This document shows, in pieces, positions 26,304 through 35,218 of a DNA stretch of 64,000 nt (the stretch's first letter is position 1; each line of letters starts with the position of its first letter). The notes under the pieces are model-generated. The model saw nothing but the letters and a program-made list of their open reading frames with translations, ran no database searches and had not been told where the DNA came from. The position numbers and the translations under genes are program-made. Where the stretch lies: positions 124,001 through 188,000 of the forward strand of contig NZ_VNKO01000002.1 of assembly GCF_008033445.1 (NCBI RefSeq). The letters are read 5' to 3'. Origin of the DNA: Vulcaniibacterium gelatinicum. Its GTDB lineage: Bacteria; Pseudomonadota; Gammaproteobacteria; Xanthomonadales; Xanthomonadaceae.

Positions 26304-27386
26304 GTGCTCGACGACGTCCTGCGCCACCTCGAGGCCCTGGTGTCGTTCGACACCCGCAACCCGCCGCGCCGGATCGGCGCCGGCGGGATCTTCGACTACC
26401 TGCGCGCGCAGCTGCCGGGTTTTTCCTGCACCGTCACCGACCACGGCGACGGCGCGGTCTCGCTGCTGGCGGTGCGCGGCACGCCGCGGCGGGTGTTCAA
26501 CGTGCACCTGGACACGGTGCCGGACTCGCCGGCGTGGACCGGCGATCCGCTGCGGCTGCGGGTCGAGGGCGACCGCGCGATCGGCCTGGGCGCGTGCGAC
26601 ATCAAGGGCGCGGCGGCCGGGCTGCTCGCCGCCGCCGCGCGCACCACGGGCGACGCCGCGTTCCTGTTCAGCAGCGACGAGGAGGCCAACGACCCGCGCT
26701 GCATCGCCGCGTTCCTGGGCCAGGCGCACGGCTTCCACGAGGCGATCGTGGCCGAGCCCACCGGCAACCGCGCGGTGCTCGCGCACCGCGGCATCAGCTC
26801 GGTGCTGCTGCGCTTCCAGGGCCGCGCCGGCCACGCCTCCGGCGCCGACGCGCTGGAGGCGAACGCGCTGCACCATGCGCTGCGCTGGGGTGCGCGCGCG
26901 CTGGCGCTGGTCGAATCCGAATCGCAGGCGCGTTTCGGCGGCCTGACCGGCCTGCGCTTCAACATCGGCCGGATCGAGGGCGGGATCAAGGCCAACGTGA
27001 TCGCGCCGTCGGCCGAGGTGCGCTTCGGTTTCCGGCCGCTGCCCTCGCACGACATGGACGCCCTGCACGCGCAGTTCGGCGCCTGCGCCGAGCCGGGCGC
27101 GCTGGCGCGCTACGAGGAGACCTTCCGCGGCCCGCCGCTGCCGGCGGGCGATGTCGCCACCGCCGAGGAGCGGCGCCTGGCCGCGCGCGACCTGGCCGAC
27201 GCGCTCGGCCTGCCGGTCGGCGAGGCGGTGGACTTCTGGACCGAGGCTTCGTTGTTCTCGCAGGCCGGCATGACCGCGCTGGTGTACGGGCCTGGCGAGA
27301 TCGCCCAGGCCCACACCGCGGATGAGTGGGTGGCGCTGGAACAACTCGCGACCTACGCCGAGACCATGCGGAGGATCCTGCAATGA
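26304..27386 (+). CDS. argE': N-acetyl-L-citrulline deacetylase (ArgE', M20 family)
   Basis: 360 residues from GTG 26304, one nt after the argG stop. M20 metallopeptidase fold: FNVHLDTVP (~66-74) with zinc His and catalytic Asp, [11 protein letters not shown] (~96) with bridging Asp, SSDEEAND (~125) with the catalytic Glu pair, and AEPT near 151. The dimerisation/lid region [20 protein letters not shown] follows. In this family it removes the acetyl group from acetylcitrulline, feeding ArgG. It is directly followed by a CACGGAT/ACGCGGAT-type repeat, unlike the otherwise tight operon spacing. Confidence 0.93.
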   Translation: MLDDVLRHLEALVSFDTRNPPRRIGAGGIFDYLRAQLPGFSCTVTDHGDGAVSLLAVRGTPRRVFNVHLDTVPDSPAWTGDPLRLRVEGDRAIGLGACDIKGAAAGLLAAAARTTGDAAFLFSSDEEANDPRCIAAFLGQAHGFHEAIVAEPTGNRAVLAHRGISSVLLRFQGRAGHASGADALEANALHHALRWGARALALVESESQARFGGLTGLRFNIGRIEGGIKANVIAPSAEVRFGFRPLPSHDMDALHAQFGACAEPGALARYEETFRGPPLPAGDVATAEERRLAARDLADALGLPVGEAVDFWTEASLFSQAGMTALVYGPGEIAQAHTADEWVALEQLATYAETMRRILQ

Positions 27387-27393
27387 GTCTTTT

Positions 27394-27518
27394 GACGCGG
27401 ATCCACGCGGATGGGCGCGGATCGAGGAAAAAGAACAGGCACCCTGCCGTGGAGCTGCGCTGCCCAGGAAACCGAACCGATTTCGTCTCATCCGCGTTTG
27501 TCCGCGTCAATCCGCGTC
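27394..27518. repeat. Inverted-repeat element, copy 2 (ACGCGGAT variant), between argE' and argBA
   Basis: Left arm GACGCGGATCCACGCGGAT continuing GGGCGCGGATCGA (27394-27425); right arm 27487-27518 is its imperfect reverse complement (GACGCGGATTGACGCGGAC...). The unit is ACGCGGAT instead of CACGGAT but the spacing and three-unit arms match the other copies, and the left end is again preceded by TTTT. It fills nearly all of the 142-nt gap in an otherwise tight operon, ending 10 nt before the argBA start. Confidence 0.75.
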
Positions 27519-27528
27519 CACTCTGCCC

Positions 27529-28851
27529 ATGACCCACCGTGAACTGCACTCGACGATCGTCCGGCTGCTGTCCAACATGGCCAGCGCCAAGGAGATCCAG
27601 CTCTACCTCAAGCGTTTCTCGCAGCTCGACGCGGCGCGCTTCGCCGTGGTCAAGGTCGGCGGCGCGGTGCTGCGCGACGAGCTCGACGCGCTGGTGTCGT
27701 CGCTCGCGTTCCTGCAGCAGGTCGGCCTCACCCCGATCGTGGTCCACGGCGCCGGCCCGCAGCTCGACGAGGAGATGCGCGCGGCCGGGATCGAGAAGCG
27801 CACCGTGGACAACCTGCGCTGGACCGACGCCGCGGTGCTGGCGGTGGTGCGCCGGGTGATGCGGCAGGAGAACCTGCGCCTGGTCGAGGCCCTGCAGGAG
27901 GAGGGCGTGCGCGCGACCTCGATCCAGTCCGGCGTGTTCGAGTGCGCGCTGCTCGATCCGCAGCGCTACGGGCTGGTGGGACGGGTGGCGAAGGTGGACC
28001 TGACCGGCATCCACGCCGCGATCCGGGCCGGTTCGATCCCGGTGATCGCCTCGCTCGGCGAGACCGCCTCCGGCCAGATCGTCAACGTCAACGCCGACTG
28101 GGCGGCGAACGAGCTGATCAAGACCCTGCAGCCGTACAAGATCGTGTTCCTCACCGGCACCGGCGGCCTGCTCGACGGCGAGGGCCGGATCATCGATTCG
28201 ATCAACCTCAGCACCGAGTACGAGGAGCTGCTGGCGCAGCCGTGGCTGCACTCCGGCATGCGGGTCAAGATCGAGCAGATCCATGACCTGCTGATGGCGC
28301 TGCCGCCGTCGTCCTCGGTCTCGATCACCCGCCCCGACGAGCTGGCCAAGGAGCTGTTCACCCATCGCGGCTCCGGCACCCTGGTGCGGCGCGGCGAGCG
28401 CGTGCTGTGCGCCGGCTCCTGGGACGCTCTCGACCTGCCGCGGCTGCGTGGGCTGGTGGAGTCGGCCTTCGGCCGGCGCCTGCTGCCCGACTATTTCGAA
28501 CGCACGCGCCTGCTGCGCGCCTACGTCAGCGAGAACTACCGCGCCGCGGTGATCCTGACCGAGGAGGAGGGCACCCCCTACCTCGACAAGTTCGCGGTGC
28601 TGGAGGAGGCGCAGGGCGAGGGCCTGGGCCGCGCGGTGTGGCAGGTGATGCGCGAACAGACCCCGCGTCTGTTCTGGCGCTCGCGGCATGGCAACCCGGT
28701 CAACGCCTTCTACGAGTCCGAGGCCGACGGCTCGCTCCGGCAGGAGCGCTGGAAGGTGTTCTGGTACGGCCTGCGCGACTTCGACGAGATCCGGCGCAGC
28801 GTCGAGCATTGCGCGCTGCGGCCGCCGACGCTGGAGGAGGTGCCGGCATGA
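27529..28851 (+). CDS. argB: Bifunctional N-acetylglutamate kinase / N-acetylglutamate synthase
   Basis: 440 residues. Fused enzyme of Xanthomonadaceae (related to vertebrate NAGS): makes N-acetylglutamate and phosphorylates it. Residues ~1-285 are the amino-acid kinase domain ([48 protein letters not shown]). Residues ~290-440 are a GNAT acetyltransferase domain ([23 protein letters not shown], with the acetyl-CoA loop QGEGLGRA, and [21 protein letters not shown]). Start ATG 27529. Its end overlaps the argC start by four bases. Feedback by arginine is expected for the family. Confidence 0.95.
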   Translation: MTHRELHSTIVRLLSNMASAKEIQLYLKRFSQLDAARFAVVKVGGAVLRDELDALVSSLAFLQQVGLTPIVVHGAGPQLDEEMRAAGIEKRTVDNLRWTDAAVLAVVRRVMRQENLRLVEALQEEGVRATSIQSGVFECALLDPQRYGLVGRVAKVDLTGIHAAIRAGSIPVIASLGETASGQIVNVNADWAANELIKTLQPYKIVFLTGTGGLLDGEGRIIDSINLSTEYEELLAQPWLHSGMRVKIEQIHDLLMALPPSSSVSITRPDELAKELFTHRGSGTLVRRGERVLCAGSWDALDLPRLRGLVESAFGRRLLPDYFERTRLLRAYVSENYRAAVILTEEEGTPYLDKFAVLEEAQGEGLGRAVWQVMREQTPRLFWRSRHGNPVNAFYESEADGSLRQERWKVFWYGLRDFDEIRRSVEHCALRPPTLEEVPA

Positions 28852-29822
28852 ACCGGATCGCGGTCGGCCTGGTGGGCGCGCGCGGCCACGTCGGCACGGA
28901 GCTGATCCGGCTGCTGGCGGCGCACCCGCGCTTCGAACTGGCGTTCGTGTCCTCGCGCGAGCGCGAAGGGCAGGCGCTGCGCGCGCACGAGGCGGGCTAC
29001 GCCGGCGGCCTGCACTACGTGGCCTACGGGCCGGAGCAGGCGGCCGCGGCCGGCGCCGACGCGGTGGTGCTGGCGCTGCCGAACGGCAAGGCCGCGCCCT
29101 ACGTGGCCGCACTCGAGGCGCAGGCGCCGGCGACGGTGGTCGTGGACCTGTCCGCCGACTACCGCTTCGACCCGGGCTGGTACTACGGCCTGCCCGAGCT
29201 CACCCGCGCGCGCTACGCCGGCCAGCGCCGGATCAGCAACCCCGGCTGCTACGCCACCGCGATGCAGCTCGCCGTGGCGCCGATGCTCGATGCGCTCGCG
29301 GGGCCGGTGCAGTGCTTCGGCGTGTCCGGATATTCCGGCGCCGGCACCACGCCCTCGGACAAGAACGACCCGGACAAGCTGCGCGACAACCTGATGCCGT
29401 ACGCGCTCACCGGCCACGTGCACGAGCGCGAGGTCAGCCGGCAGCTCGGCCATCCGGTCGAGTTCCTGCCGCACGTGGCGCCGCATTTCCGCGGCCTGAC
29501 CATCACCGCCAACCTGCACCTGTCGCATGCGTTCGCGCGCGAGGAGGCCATCGCCCGCTACCGCGCGCGCTACGCCGGCGAGCCGCTGGTGCGGGTGCTG
29601 GACGAGGCGCCGTGGGTGAGCCGGATCGCCGGCCGCCACCACGTCGAACTGGGCGGCTTCGCCCTGTCCGAGGACGGCCGCCGCCTGGTGGTGGTGGCCA
29701 CCGAGGACAACCTGCTCAAGGGCGCGGCGACGCAGGCCCTGCAGAACCTCAACCTCGCCTTCGGCCTGGACGAGTTCGCCGGGATTCCGGTGACGGTTCA
29801 GGCCACGGATCAACACGGATGA
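28848..29822 (+). CDS. argC: N-acetyl-gamma-glutamyl-phosphate reductase
   Basis: 324 residues. NADPH-dependent reduction of N-acetylglutamyl phosphate. NADP motif [18 protein letters not shown] (~6-23); nucleophile Cys134 in [10 protein letters not shown]; His in [10 protein letters not shown] near 208. The usual end LDEFAGIP is extended by ten residues ([10 protein letters not shown]), the last of them encoded by the left arm of a CACGGAT-type repeat that also supplies the TGA stop. The repeat therefore replaced or lengthened the original C-terminus. The start overlaps argBA (ATGA). Confidence 0.95.
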   Translation: MNRIAVGLVGARGHVGTELIRLLAAHPRFELAFVSSREREGQALRAHEAGYAGGLHYVAYGPEQAAAAGADAVVLALPNGKAAPYVAALEAQAPATVVVDLSADYRFDPGWYYGLPELTRARYAGQRRISNPGCYATAMQLAVAPMLDALAGPVQCFGVSGYSGAGTTPSDKNDPDKLRDNLMPYALTGHVHEREVSRQLGHPVEFLPHVAPHFRGLTITANLHLSHAFAREEAIARYRARYAGEPLVRVLDEAPWVSRIAGRHHVELGGFALSEDGRRLVVVATEDNLLKGAATQALQNLNLAFGLDEFAGIPVTVQATDQHG

Positions 29823-29920
29823 ACACGGAGACAGCGGCAGATGCTTGACATCATGAAGCGACAAGGCAGCGATTCCTTGCGTCGTTGTTCCATCCGTGTC
29901 CATCCGTGACGATCCGTGGC
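29802..29920. repeat. Inverted-repeat element, copy 3, between argC and argH
   Basis: Left arm GCCACGGATCAACACGGAT continuing GAACACGGAG (29802-29830); right arm 29890-29920 reads, reversed, GCCACGGATCGTCACGGAT then GGACACGGATGG. The left arm encodes the last codons and stop of argC. It also contains ATGAACACGGAG (MNTE...), the start context seen in the GxxExxY gene. The element ends 26 nt before the argH start. Confidence 0.82.
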
Positions 29921-29946
29921 AGAAAGCTTTCCTTCGAGGTGACCCC

Positions 29947-31236
29947 ATGTCCGACCTGCTCTGGCAAAAACCCGGCGTGAAGGTGGATGCGCGGATCCAG
30001 CGCTTCCTCGCCGGCGAGGACGTGGTGCTCGACCGCGAGTTCTTCCTGCACGACATCCAGGCCAGCCGCGCGCACGCGCAGGGCCTGCAGCGGATCGGGA
30101 TCCTGGGTGCGGACGAACTGGCCGCGATCGAACGCGAGCTCGATGCGCTGGCCGCGGATTTCCGCAGCGGCGCGTTCGTGCTCGACGCGCGCCACGAGGA
30201 CGGGCATTCGGCGATCGAGGCGCGCCTGACCGAACGCCTGGGCGACGCCGGCCGCCGGATCCACACCGGCCGCAGCCGCAACGACCAGGTGCTGGTCGCC
30301 ACCCGCCTGTGGCTGAAGGAGCGGCTGGCGGCGCTGCGCGCACTCTGCCGCGAGGCCGCGCAGGTGGCGCTCGAGCGCGCCAAAGCGGAGGCCGACGTGC
30401 CGCTGCCGGGCTACACCCACCTGCAGCGCGCGGTGGTGTCCTCGCTGGGCATGTGGTGGGCGGCGTGGGCGGAGGGCTTCCTCGACGACGCCCAGCGCGC
30501 GGCCGACACCCTGCGCTGGGTGGACGCCAACCCGCTCGGCAGCGCCGCCGGCTACGGCGTCAACCTGCCGCTGGACCGCGAACACACCACGCGCGCGCTC
30601 GGTTTCGGACGCATGCAGGTGGCGGCCACCTACGCCCAGCTCTCGCGCGGCAAGTACGAACTGGCCGCGGTCGAGGCCCTGGCCTCGGCCGTGCTCGACC
30701 TGCGCCGCCTGGCCTGGGATCTGAGCCTGTTCACCAGCGCCGAATTCGGCTTCGTCGTGCTGCCGCCGGAATACACCACCGGCAGCTCGATCATGCCCAA
30801 CAAGCGCAACCCGGACGTGATCGAACTGATGCGCGCCAGCTACGCCAGCGTGGCCGCCGCGCGCACCGAGCTCGAACAGCTGCTGTCGCTGCCCTCGGGC
30901 TACCACCGCGACCTGCAGTACACCAAGGGCGCGATCGTGCACGCCTTCCACCGCGGCCTGGGTGCGCTGGAACTGCTGCCCGACCTGCTGCGCAACCTGG
31001 AATGGAAGCCGCAGGCGATGCGCGCCGCGCTGGATCCGTCCCTGTACGCCACCGACCTGGCCGTGGACCTCGCCCGCCAGGGCGTGCCATTCCGCGACGC
31101 CTACCGCCAGGCCGCCGACCCCGCGCGCTGGGCCGCAGGCGACCCCGTCGCCAGCCTGGCCGCGCGCGTCTCGCCCGGCGCCGCCGCCGACCTGCGCCTT
31201 GCGGCGCTGCGCGCGCGGCTGGAATCGCTCGGCTGA
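29947..31236 (+). CDS. argH: Argininosuccinate lyase
   Basis: 429 residues. Cleaves argininosuccinate to arginine and fumarate, the last step. Fumarase/aspartase superfamily signatures: [17 protein letters not shown] (~101-117), GYTHLQRAV near 155 (catalytic His), and the signature loop [16 protein letters not shown] at 279-294 with the catalytic Ser. Start ATG 29947. It ends the arginine operon; proB/proA, which often follow in Xanthomonas, are absent here, and a convergent glycosyltransferase gene follows instead. Confidence 0.95.
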   Translation: MSDLLWQKPGVKVDARIQRFLAGEDVVLDREFFLHDIQASRAHAQGLQRIGILGADELAAIERELDALAADFRSGAFVLDARHEDGHSAIEARLTERLGDAGRRIHTGRSRNDQVLVATRLWLKERLAALRALCREAAQVALERAKAEADVPLPGYTHLQRAVVSSLGMWWAAWAEGFLDDAQRAADTLRWVDANPLGSAAGYGVNLPLDREHTTRALGFGRMQVAATYAQLSRGKYELAAVEALASAVLDLRRLAWDLSLFTSAEFGFVVLPPEYTTGSSIMPNKRNPDVIELMRASYASVAAARTELEQLLSLPSGYHRDLQYTKGAIVHAFHRGLGALELLPDLLRNLEWKPQAMRAALDPSLYATDLAVDLARQGVPFRDAYRQAADPARWAAGDPVASLAARVSPGAAADLRLAALRARLESLG

Positions 31237-31258
31237 GGCGGCGCGGGCCGGCCCGGGC

Positions 31259-32716
31259 TCACGAACCTGGCGCGTCGGCCAGCGTTCCGCCAGCAGACGC
31301 CCGCGCGCGCCGGTTGCGCTCGAACTTGTCCCAGCCCTTGCGCCCGCGCAGGAAGTCCAGGTAGCCGCGCAGGCCGGCGAGCATGATCAGCGGGCGGTAG
31401 AGCAGGAAATCCAGGGGGGCGAGCAGCAGCATGCGGACCAGGTCGCCGCGGTGGTAGTCGCGGTAGGCGTGGTCCTGCATGCCGATCGCGGCGGTGGTGG
31501 GCAGCACGGTGACGAACAGCATCGCCGCGAGCAGGGCCAGGTAGGCCGGCCAGGCGAGCAGGCCGAGCCAGATCGCGGCCACGAGGGTGAGGATGGCGGC
31601 GAGCTGCACCAGCGGCGCCAGCGCCTCGAACAGCCACAGGTAGGGCAGGCCGAGCAGGCCCACGCTGCGGTACTTCGGCCGCAGCAGCATGAAGCGGTAG
31701 TGCCAGACACATTCCAGCAGCACCCGCTGCCAGCGCGCGCGCTGGCGGATCAGGGCCTTCACCGTGCTCGGGCCCTCGGTCTCGGCGACCATGTGCGGCA
31801 GCGAGAGGATGCGGTAGTCGAGCCGGTTGCGCAGGCTGTGCTCGTGCACCCGGAAGGTCATCTCGATGTCCTCGCAGGTGAACTCGCCGGAGAAGCCGCC
31901 CAGCTCCACCACCACGTCGCGGCGCCAGATCGCGAACGCGCCGGGATTGCACAGCATGCATTCCATGCGGCTGAAGGCCAGGCGGTAGGCCAGGAACGTG
32001 CGCATCAGGTCCAGGTGCTGGTAGGTGCACAGCAGGCTGTCGTCGAGCGTGCGCCAGCCACGGCGCAGGATGGCGTGGCGCTCCGGTTCGCTGCCCACGC
32101 CGAAGAAGCTGGTGGCGCCCACGGTCCTGGCCGGATCCTTGGTCACGTGCGACATCGCCCGCAGCAGCGCGCTGGCGATGTAGATCGTGTCACCGTCCAC
32201 GCAGCACACGTAGGGATAGCGGGCGAGGTTGATGCCGCAGTTGACCGGGTCGGCCTTGTTGCCGGCGTTGGCCTTGCTGACCACGGTCAGGCGCGGATCC
32301 TTGCGGCTGCGGTAGATGGCGCGGATCTCGGCCGAGGGCAGCACGCGCCGGTAGGCGGCGTCCACGCGCTCGAGGTCGAACTCGGCCTGCAGCCGCGCCA
32401 GGGTCGCGTCGGTGGAGCCGTCGTCCACCACGATGACCTCGAACTCCGGATAGTGCTGGGCCAGCAGCGAGCGCGTGGCCGGCACCACCATCGCCTCCTC
32501 ATTGAGCACCGGCGAGACGATGCTCACCGGCAGCGTGAAGCGGGACTCGCGCAGGGTGGTGAAGTCCTCGATCCGGCTTTCGCGCTCGCGCCTGCCGTTC
32601 TCCACCCAGGCCACGATCATGGCGAAGAAGCCGAAGGCCATGCTCGCGACGAAGTAGGCCAGGCACAGCCAGAACCAGAAGACCAGCGAGCCGGCGAACC
32701 AGCCTGTCGCGTCCAT
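31259..32716 (-). CDS. Membrane glycosyltransferase family 2 (processive-type)
   Basis: 485 residues. One N-terminal transmembrane segment (~8-38), a cytoplasmic GT2 domain (~62-310) and three or four C-terminal helices (~345-440). Catalytic motifs of the cellulose/hyaluronan-synthase group: VVDDGSTDATL (~98), CVDGDT near 170 (DxD), FTCEDIEMTFR near 275 (TED-like) and RQRARWQRVLLE near 318 (QxxRW). This makes a processive inner-membrane polysaccharide synthase plausible. Its ATG overlaps the stop of the HEAT-repeat gene. E. coli YaiP, next to YaiO, is a comparable pair. The polymer is unknown. Confidence 0.87.
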   Translation of the reverse strand: MDATGWFAGSLVFWFWLCLAYFVASMAFGFFAMIVAWVENGRRERESRIEDFTTLRESRFTLPVSIVSPVLNEEAMVVPATRSLLAQHYPEFEVIVVDDGSTDATLARLQAEFDLERVDAAYRRVLPSAEIRAIYRSRKDPRLTVVSKANAGNKADPVNCGINLARYPYVCCVDGDTIYIASALLRAMSHVTKDPARTVGATSFFGVGSEPERHAILRRGWRTLDDSLLCTYQHLDLMRTFLAYRLAFSRMECMLCNPGAFAIWRRDVVVELGGFSGEFTCEDIEMTFRVHEHSLRNRLDYRILSLPHMVAETEGPSTVKALIRQRARWQRVLLECVWHYRFMLLRPKYRSVGLLGLPYLWLFEALAPLVQLAAILTLVAAIWLGLLAWPAYLALLAAMLFVTVLPTTAAIGMQDHAYRDYHRGDLVRMLLLAPLDFLLYRPLIMLAGLRGYLDFLRGRKGWDKFERNRRARASAGGTLADAPGS

Positions 32717-33945
32717 CACGTCCGCTCCTGTGGGCCGGCCGCGGCGGCGGCGCGGGAAGGTTGCCAGCTCGGGTGCAGCGGCGCGCCGGCGCCGACCATG
32801 TCGCGTTCGCCGGCCTGCATGATCCGGCGCAGCAGGGCCGAGGCCTCGGCGCCTTCGGGGCCCTGCCGGCGCGCGCGCTCGACCAGCAGCGCGATCGCGC
32901 CGATCTCCTGCAGCACGTCGGCGGCGCCGTTGCGGGCGAAGCGGTCGGGCGAATCGAGCTGCGCCAGGACCTGCGGCATGGCGCGCAGGCCCAGGCGCGA
33001 GAGAGATTCCTTCGCCGCCTGGCGCACCCACCAGTCCGGATCGGCCAGCAGCGGCGCGATGTCGGCGGCCGCGCCCTCGGGATCGGTGCGCGCCAGCGTG
33101 CGTGCCGCATGCGCGCGGACGAAGGGCGCCGTGTCGCGCAGCAGCCCGCGTGCGGTGGCGGCGGCCAGCGGCGTGGCGACCTCGGCCAGCGACTGCACCG
33201 CGGCCTTGCGCACGCCCGGATCCGGGTCGCGGGCGAGCGCGGCCAGGTGCGCGTCCATGCCCGGCAGGCCGGCGTAGCGCCACAGCAGCAGCGCGCCCCA
33301 GGCGCGCACCGCGGGATCGGCCGAAGCGGCCAGCGGGCGCAGCAGTTCGCCGATCGGGAAGTGGAAGCGGTCGAGCTGGCTGGCGATGCGCGTGCGCAGG
33401 CTGCCGGCGGTGTGCAGCCCTGCGATCAGCACTTCCGCCGCCTGCCGGTCGCCGATCTCGCCGAGCAGGGTGATGGCGGCGTTGCGGATCTCCGGATCCT
33501 CCGCGGCCAGTGCGCGCGCCAGCAGGGCATGGCTGTCCGGATGCCGCTCGCGGGCGAGCACGAACAGCGCCGAGATGTAATCCCACTTGCGGCCCCGCTC
33601 CGGTCCGGAGCGGGCGGTGGCCAGCAGCCGTGCCGGATCGCGCAGCCGTTCGACCTGCACCGAGCAGGCGTCCCGCGCCCAGCCCGGCAGGGAGGTGTCC
33701 ATCACCAGCGTTTCCAGCGAGCGCAGCGGCAGACGTTTGAGGATGCGGTGGACGGCCGCCATGCGCTCGGCCAGCGGCTGGGCTGCGAGCTGCGGATCGC
33801 GCAGCGCCTGCGCCGCCCAGCCCAGGCCGCGGTTGCGCGCGTCGTGGAGCAGGCGGTTGCCGACGATCCACAGCGTCAACGCCAGCCAGGCCGCAGCCGT
33901 CACCGCGGCGGCGAGGATCAGCGCATGGCTATCGAGCGAAGGCAT
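32716..33945 (-). CDS. Membrane-anchored HEAT-repeat protein
   Basis: 409 residues. An N-terminal transmembrane helix (~8-30, LILAAAVTAAAWLALTLWIVG) precedes a linker and then an array of HEAT/PBS-lyase-type repeats from ~130 to 380 (for example DPEIRNAAITLLGEIGD, DPGVRKAAVQSLAEV, APFVRAHAARTLART, DPDWWVRQAAKESLSRLG, DRFARNGAADVLQEIG). Such arrays are protein-interaction scaffolds. The gene overlaps yaiO by 17 nt upstream and the glycosyltransferase by 4 nt downstream, so the three products are probably made together; a scaffold joining synthase and outer-membrane protein is my inference. Confidence 0.85.
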   Translation of the reverse strand: MPSLDSHALILAAAVTAAAWLALTLWIVGNRLLHDARNRGLGWAAQALRDPQLAAQPLAERMAAVHRILKRLPLRSLETLVMDTSLPGWARDACSVQVERLRDPARLLATARSGPERGRKWDYISALFVLARERHPDSHALLARALAAEDPEIRNAAITLLGEIGDRQAAEVLIAGLHTAGSLRTRIASQLDRFHFPIGELLRPLAASADPAVRAWGALLLWRYAGLPGMDAHLAALARDPDPGVRKAAVQSLAEVATPLAAATARGLLRDTAPFVRAHAARTLARTDPEGAAADIAPLLADPDWWVRQAAKESLSRLGLRAMPQVLAQLDSPDRFARNGAADVLQEIGAIALLVERARRQGPEGAEASALLRRIMQAGERDMVGAGAPLHPSWQPSRAAAAAGPQERT

Positions 33946-34765
33946 GGCGATAGGAAAGGGTGAGGGAATCCTGCCGGAACCGGGTGCCGCGGCCGGTGCC
34001 CAGATCGAGCCTGAGGCTGTGGCCGCCGGCGAGGCGGTAGGCGAGGAAGCCGCCGGCCTGCCAGCCGGTGCCGGTGTCGAAGCCGGGTTCGTCGGCGCCG
34101 AACACGTTCTCGCCGCCGGCCAGGCGCAGGCCGCAGGACCACCGGGCACCGCAGGCCCATTGGCCGCGGACGAGGCCGAACGCGATCCGCTCGCGTCCGG
34201 CCGTGCTGGTCGAGCCGTGCCGGTAGCCGATTTCCCACTCGTCGTCGCCGCGGTAATGCAGGCTGGAGAACGACCACAGCCGCAGGGCCGACCCCGGGTA
34301 GTCGGCATGGCGGTAGCCGAGCCGGACCGTGTGGGCCGGGCCGAGGCGGTAGCCGGCATGGGCTTCGCCCGCCCGACGCGGCACGAAGGCCGCGCCCGAG
34401 CCGGATTCGAGCTGGCCGGAAAGGATCCAGCGTTCGCCCAGCCAGTGGCCGCCGGCCGTGGCCAGCTCCCCGTGTGCCTGCTCGCGCGTGCGGCGTTCGA
34501 CCACGGCGAACAGGCCGCCGTGCGCGCCGCGCAGGTCCCATTGCAACCACTGCGCGCGCCAGGTGGCGTCGCGCGCGCCGATGCGCACGTCGCTGGTCTC
34601 CAGCGCGGCCGTGAGGGCGTGGCGCGCCGTCGCCGCATCACCACCGGCCGTCGCCGGCAGGGCGGCAGCGGCCGACGCCGCCAGCAGCCAGGCACGGGCG
34701 CCTGCGGGCACGGACGGGCGGGACGGGCGGGACGGGCGGGACGGGGGGAAGCGGACTGCGCCCAT
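33929..34765 (-). CDS. yaiO: YaiO-family outer-membrane beta-barrel protein
   Basis: 278 residues from ATG 34765, giving a signal peptide (AWLLAASAAAALPATA, cleavage near residue 42) after an unusually long basic n-region of SRP repeats; a longer frame to 34825 is less likely. The mature part alternates polar/aromatic strands (WQWDLRG-like, YRLGPAHTVRLGYRHADYPGSA, WSFSSLHYRGDDEWEIGYRHG) and ends in an aromatic-rich strand, TLSYRHAFAR, as in YaiO barrels. It heads a three-gene operon with the HEAT protein and glycosyltransferase. An exopolysaccharide export or anchoring role is inferred from context only. Confidence 0.82.
   Translation of the reverse strand: MGAVRFPPSRPSRPSRPSVPAGARAWLLAASAAAALPATAGGDAATARHALTAALETSDVRIGARDATWRAQWLQWDLRGAHGGLFAVVERRTREQAHGELATAGGHWLGERWILSGQLESGSGAAFVPRRAGEAHAGYRLGPAHTVRLGYRHADYPGSALRLWSFSSLHYRGDDEWEIGYRHGSTSTAGRERIAFGLVRGQWACGARWSCGLRLAGGENVFGADEPGFDTGTGWQAGGFLAYRLAGGHSLRLDLGTGRGTRFRQDSLTLSYRHAFAR
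34713..34745. repeat. 9-bp tandem repeat near the yaiO start
   Basis: Three perfect copies of GACGGGCGG (34713-34739) plus a partial fourth. On the coding (minus) strand they encode Ser-Arg-Pro repeats in the signal-peptide n-region. Being a multiple of three, changes in copy number would not shift the frame. Confidence 0.7.
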
Positions 34766-34985
34766 GGCGGGCGGGGCGCACCAGGGGAATGCGGCAGCGC
34801 CAGTGATCGGGGAAGGCTTCGGCATCGTGCTCTGGACGGTGGCGGCGAAAGCGCCTGCGCCGGGCGCAGTGCGGGACCACGGGCGACGCGACGACCACCG
34901 GACCGGCAGGCGCCGACAGCCCTCCTGCGCCGATCATGCCAGCGCCCGGAGGGGCGCGACAGTGCGATGCGTGGGGACGAAACGA

Positions 34986-35012
34986 CGCCGCCCCCGCGGG
35001 GCGGGGGCGGCG
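34986..35012 (-). terminator. Terminator of the tRNA-Pro gene
   Basis: 12-bp perfect stem CGCCGCCCCCGC / GCGGGGGCGGCG with three-base loop; on the minus strand it is followed by TCGTTTCG. It lies 14 nt downstream of the tRNA 3' end. Confidence 0.8.
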
Positions 35013-35026
35013 CTTGGTGCAGGAGT

Positions 35027-35103
35027 TGGTCGGGGAGACAGGATTTGAACCTGCGACTTCTACGTCCCGAACGTAGCGCTCTACCAGGCTGAGCTACACC
35101 CCG
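35027..35103 (-). tRNA. tRNA-Pro (anticodon CGG)
   Basis: On the minus strand a 77-nt cloverleaf runs from 35103 to 35027 with encoded CCA (ACCA at the 3' end). Acceptor CGGGGTG pairs with CTCCCCG except for a T-T mismatch at position 6:67; D arm GCTC/GAGC; anticodon stem CTACG/CGTAG with loop TTCGGGA, anticodon CGG; T arm GCAGG-TTCAAAT-CCTGT. It decodes the CCG codon, heavily used in this GC-rich genome. A promoter (35118-35147) and terminator flank it, so it is a single-gene unit. Confidence 0.95.
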
Positions 35104-35117
35104 ACGTTGGGCCGCCC

Positions 35118-35147
35118 ATTGTAAGGAAGCCGAGCCGCGATGGGCAA
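35118..35147 (-). promoter_or_regulatory. Promoter of the tRNA-Pro gene
   Basis: Minus strand: TTGCCC (35147-35142), 18-nt spacer, TACAAT (35123-35118). It predicts transcription start a few nt before the mature tRNA 5' end at 35103. Confidence 0.7.
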
Positions 35148-35218
35148 CACTCCCCCTGTCCCCGGAACCGGGGCAGGGCCCCGCCCCGGTAAACTTCGCC
35201 GGTTTCTTCCGCACCGGA

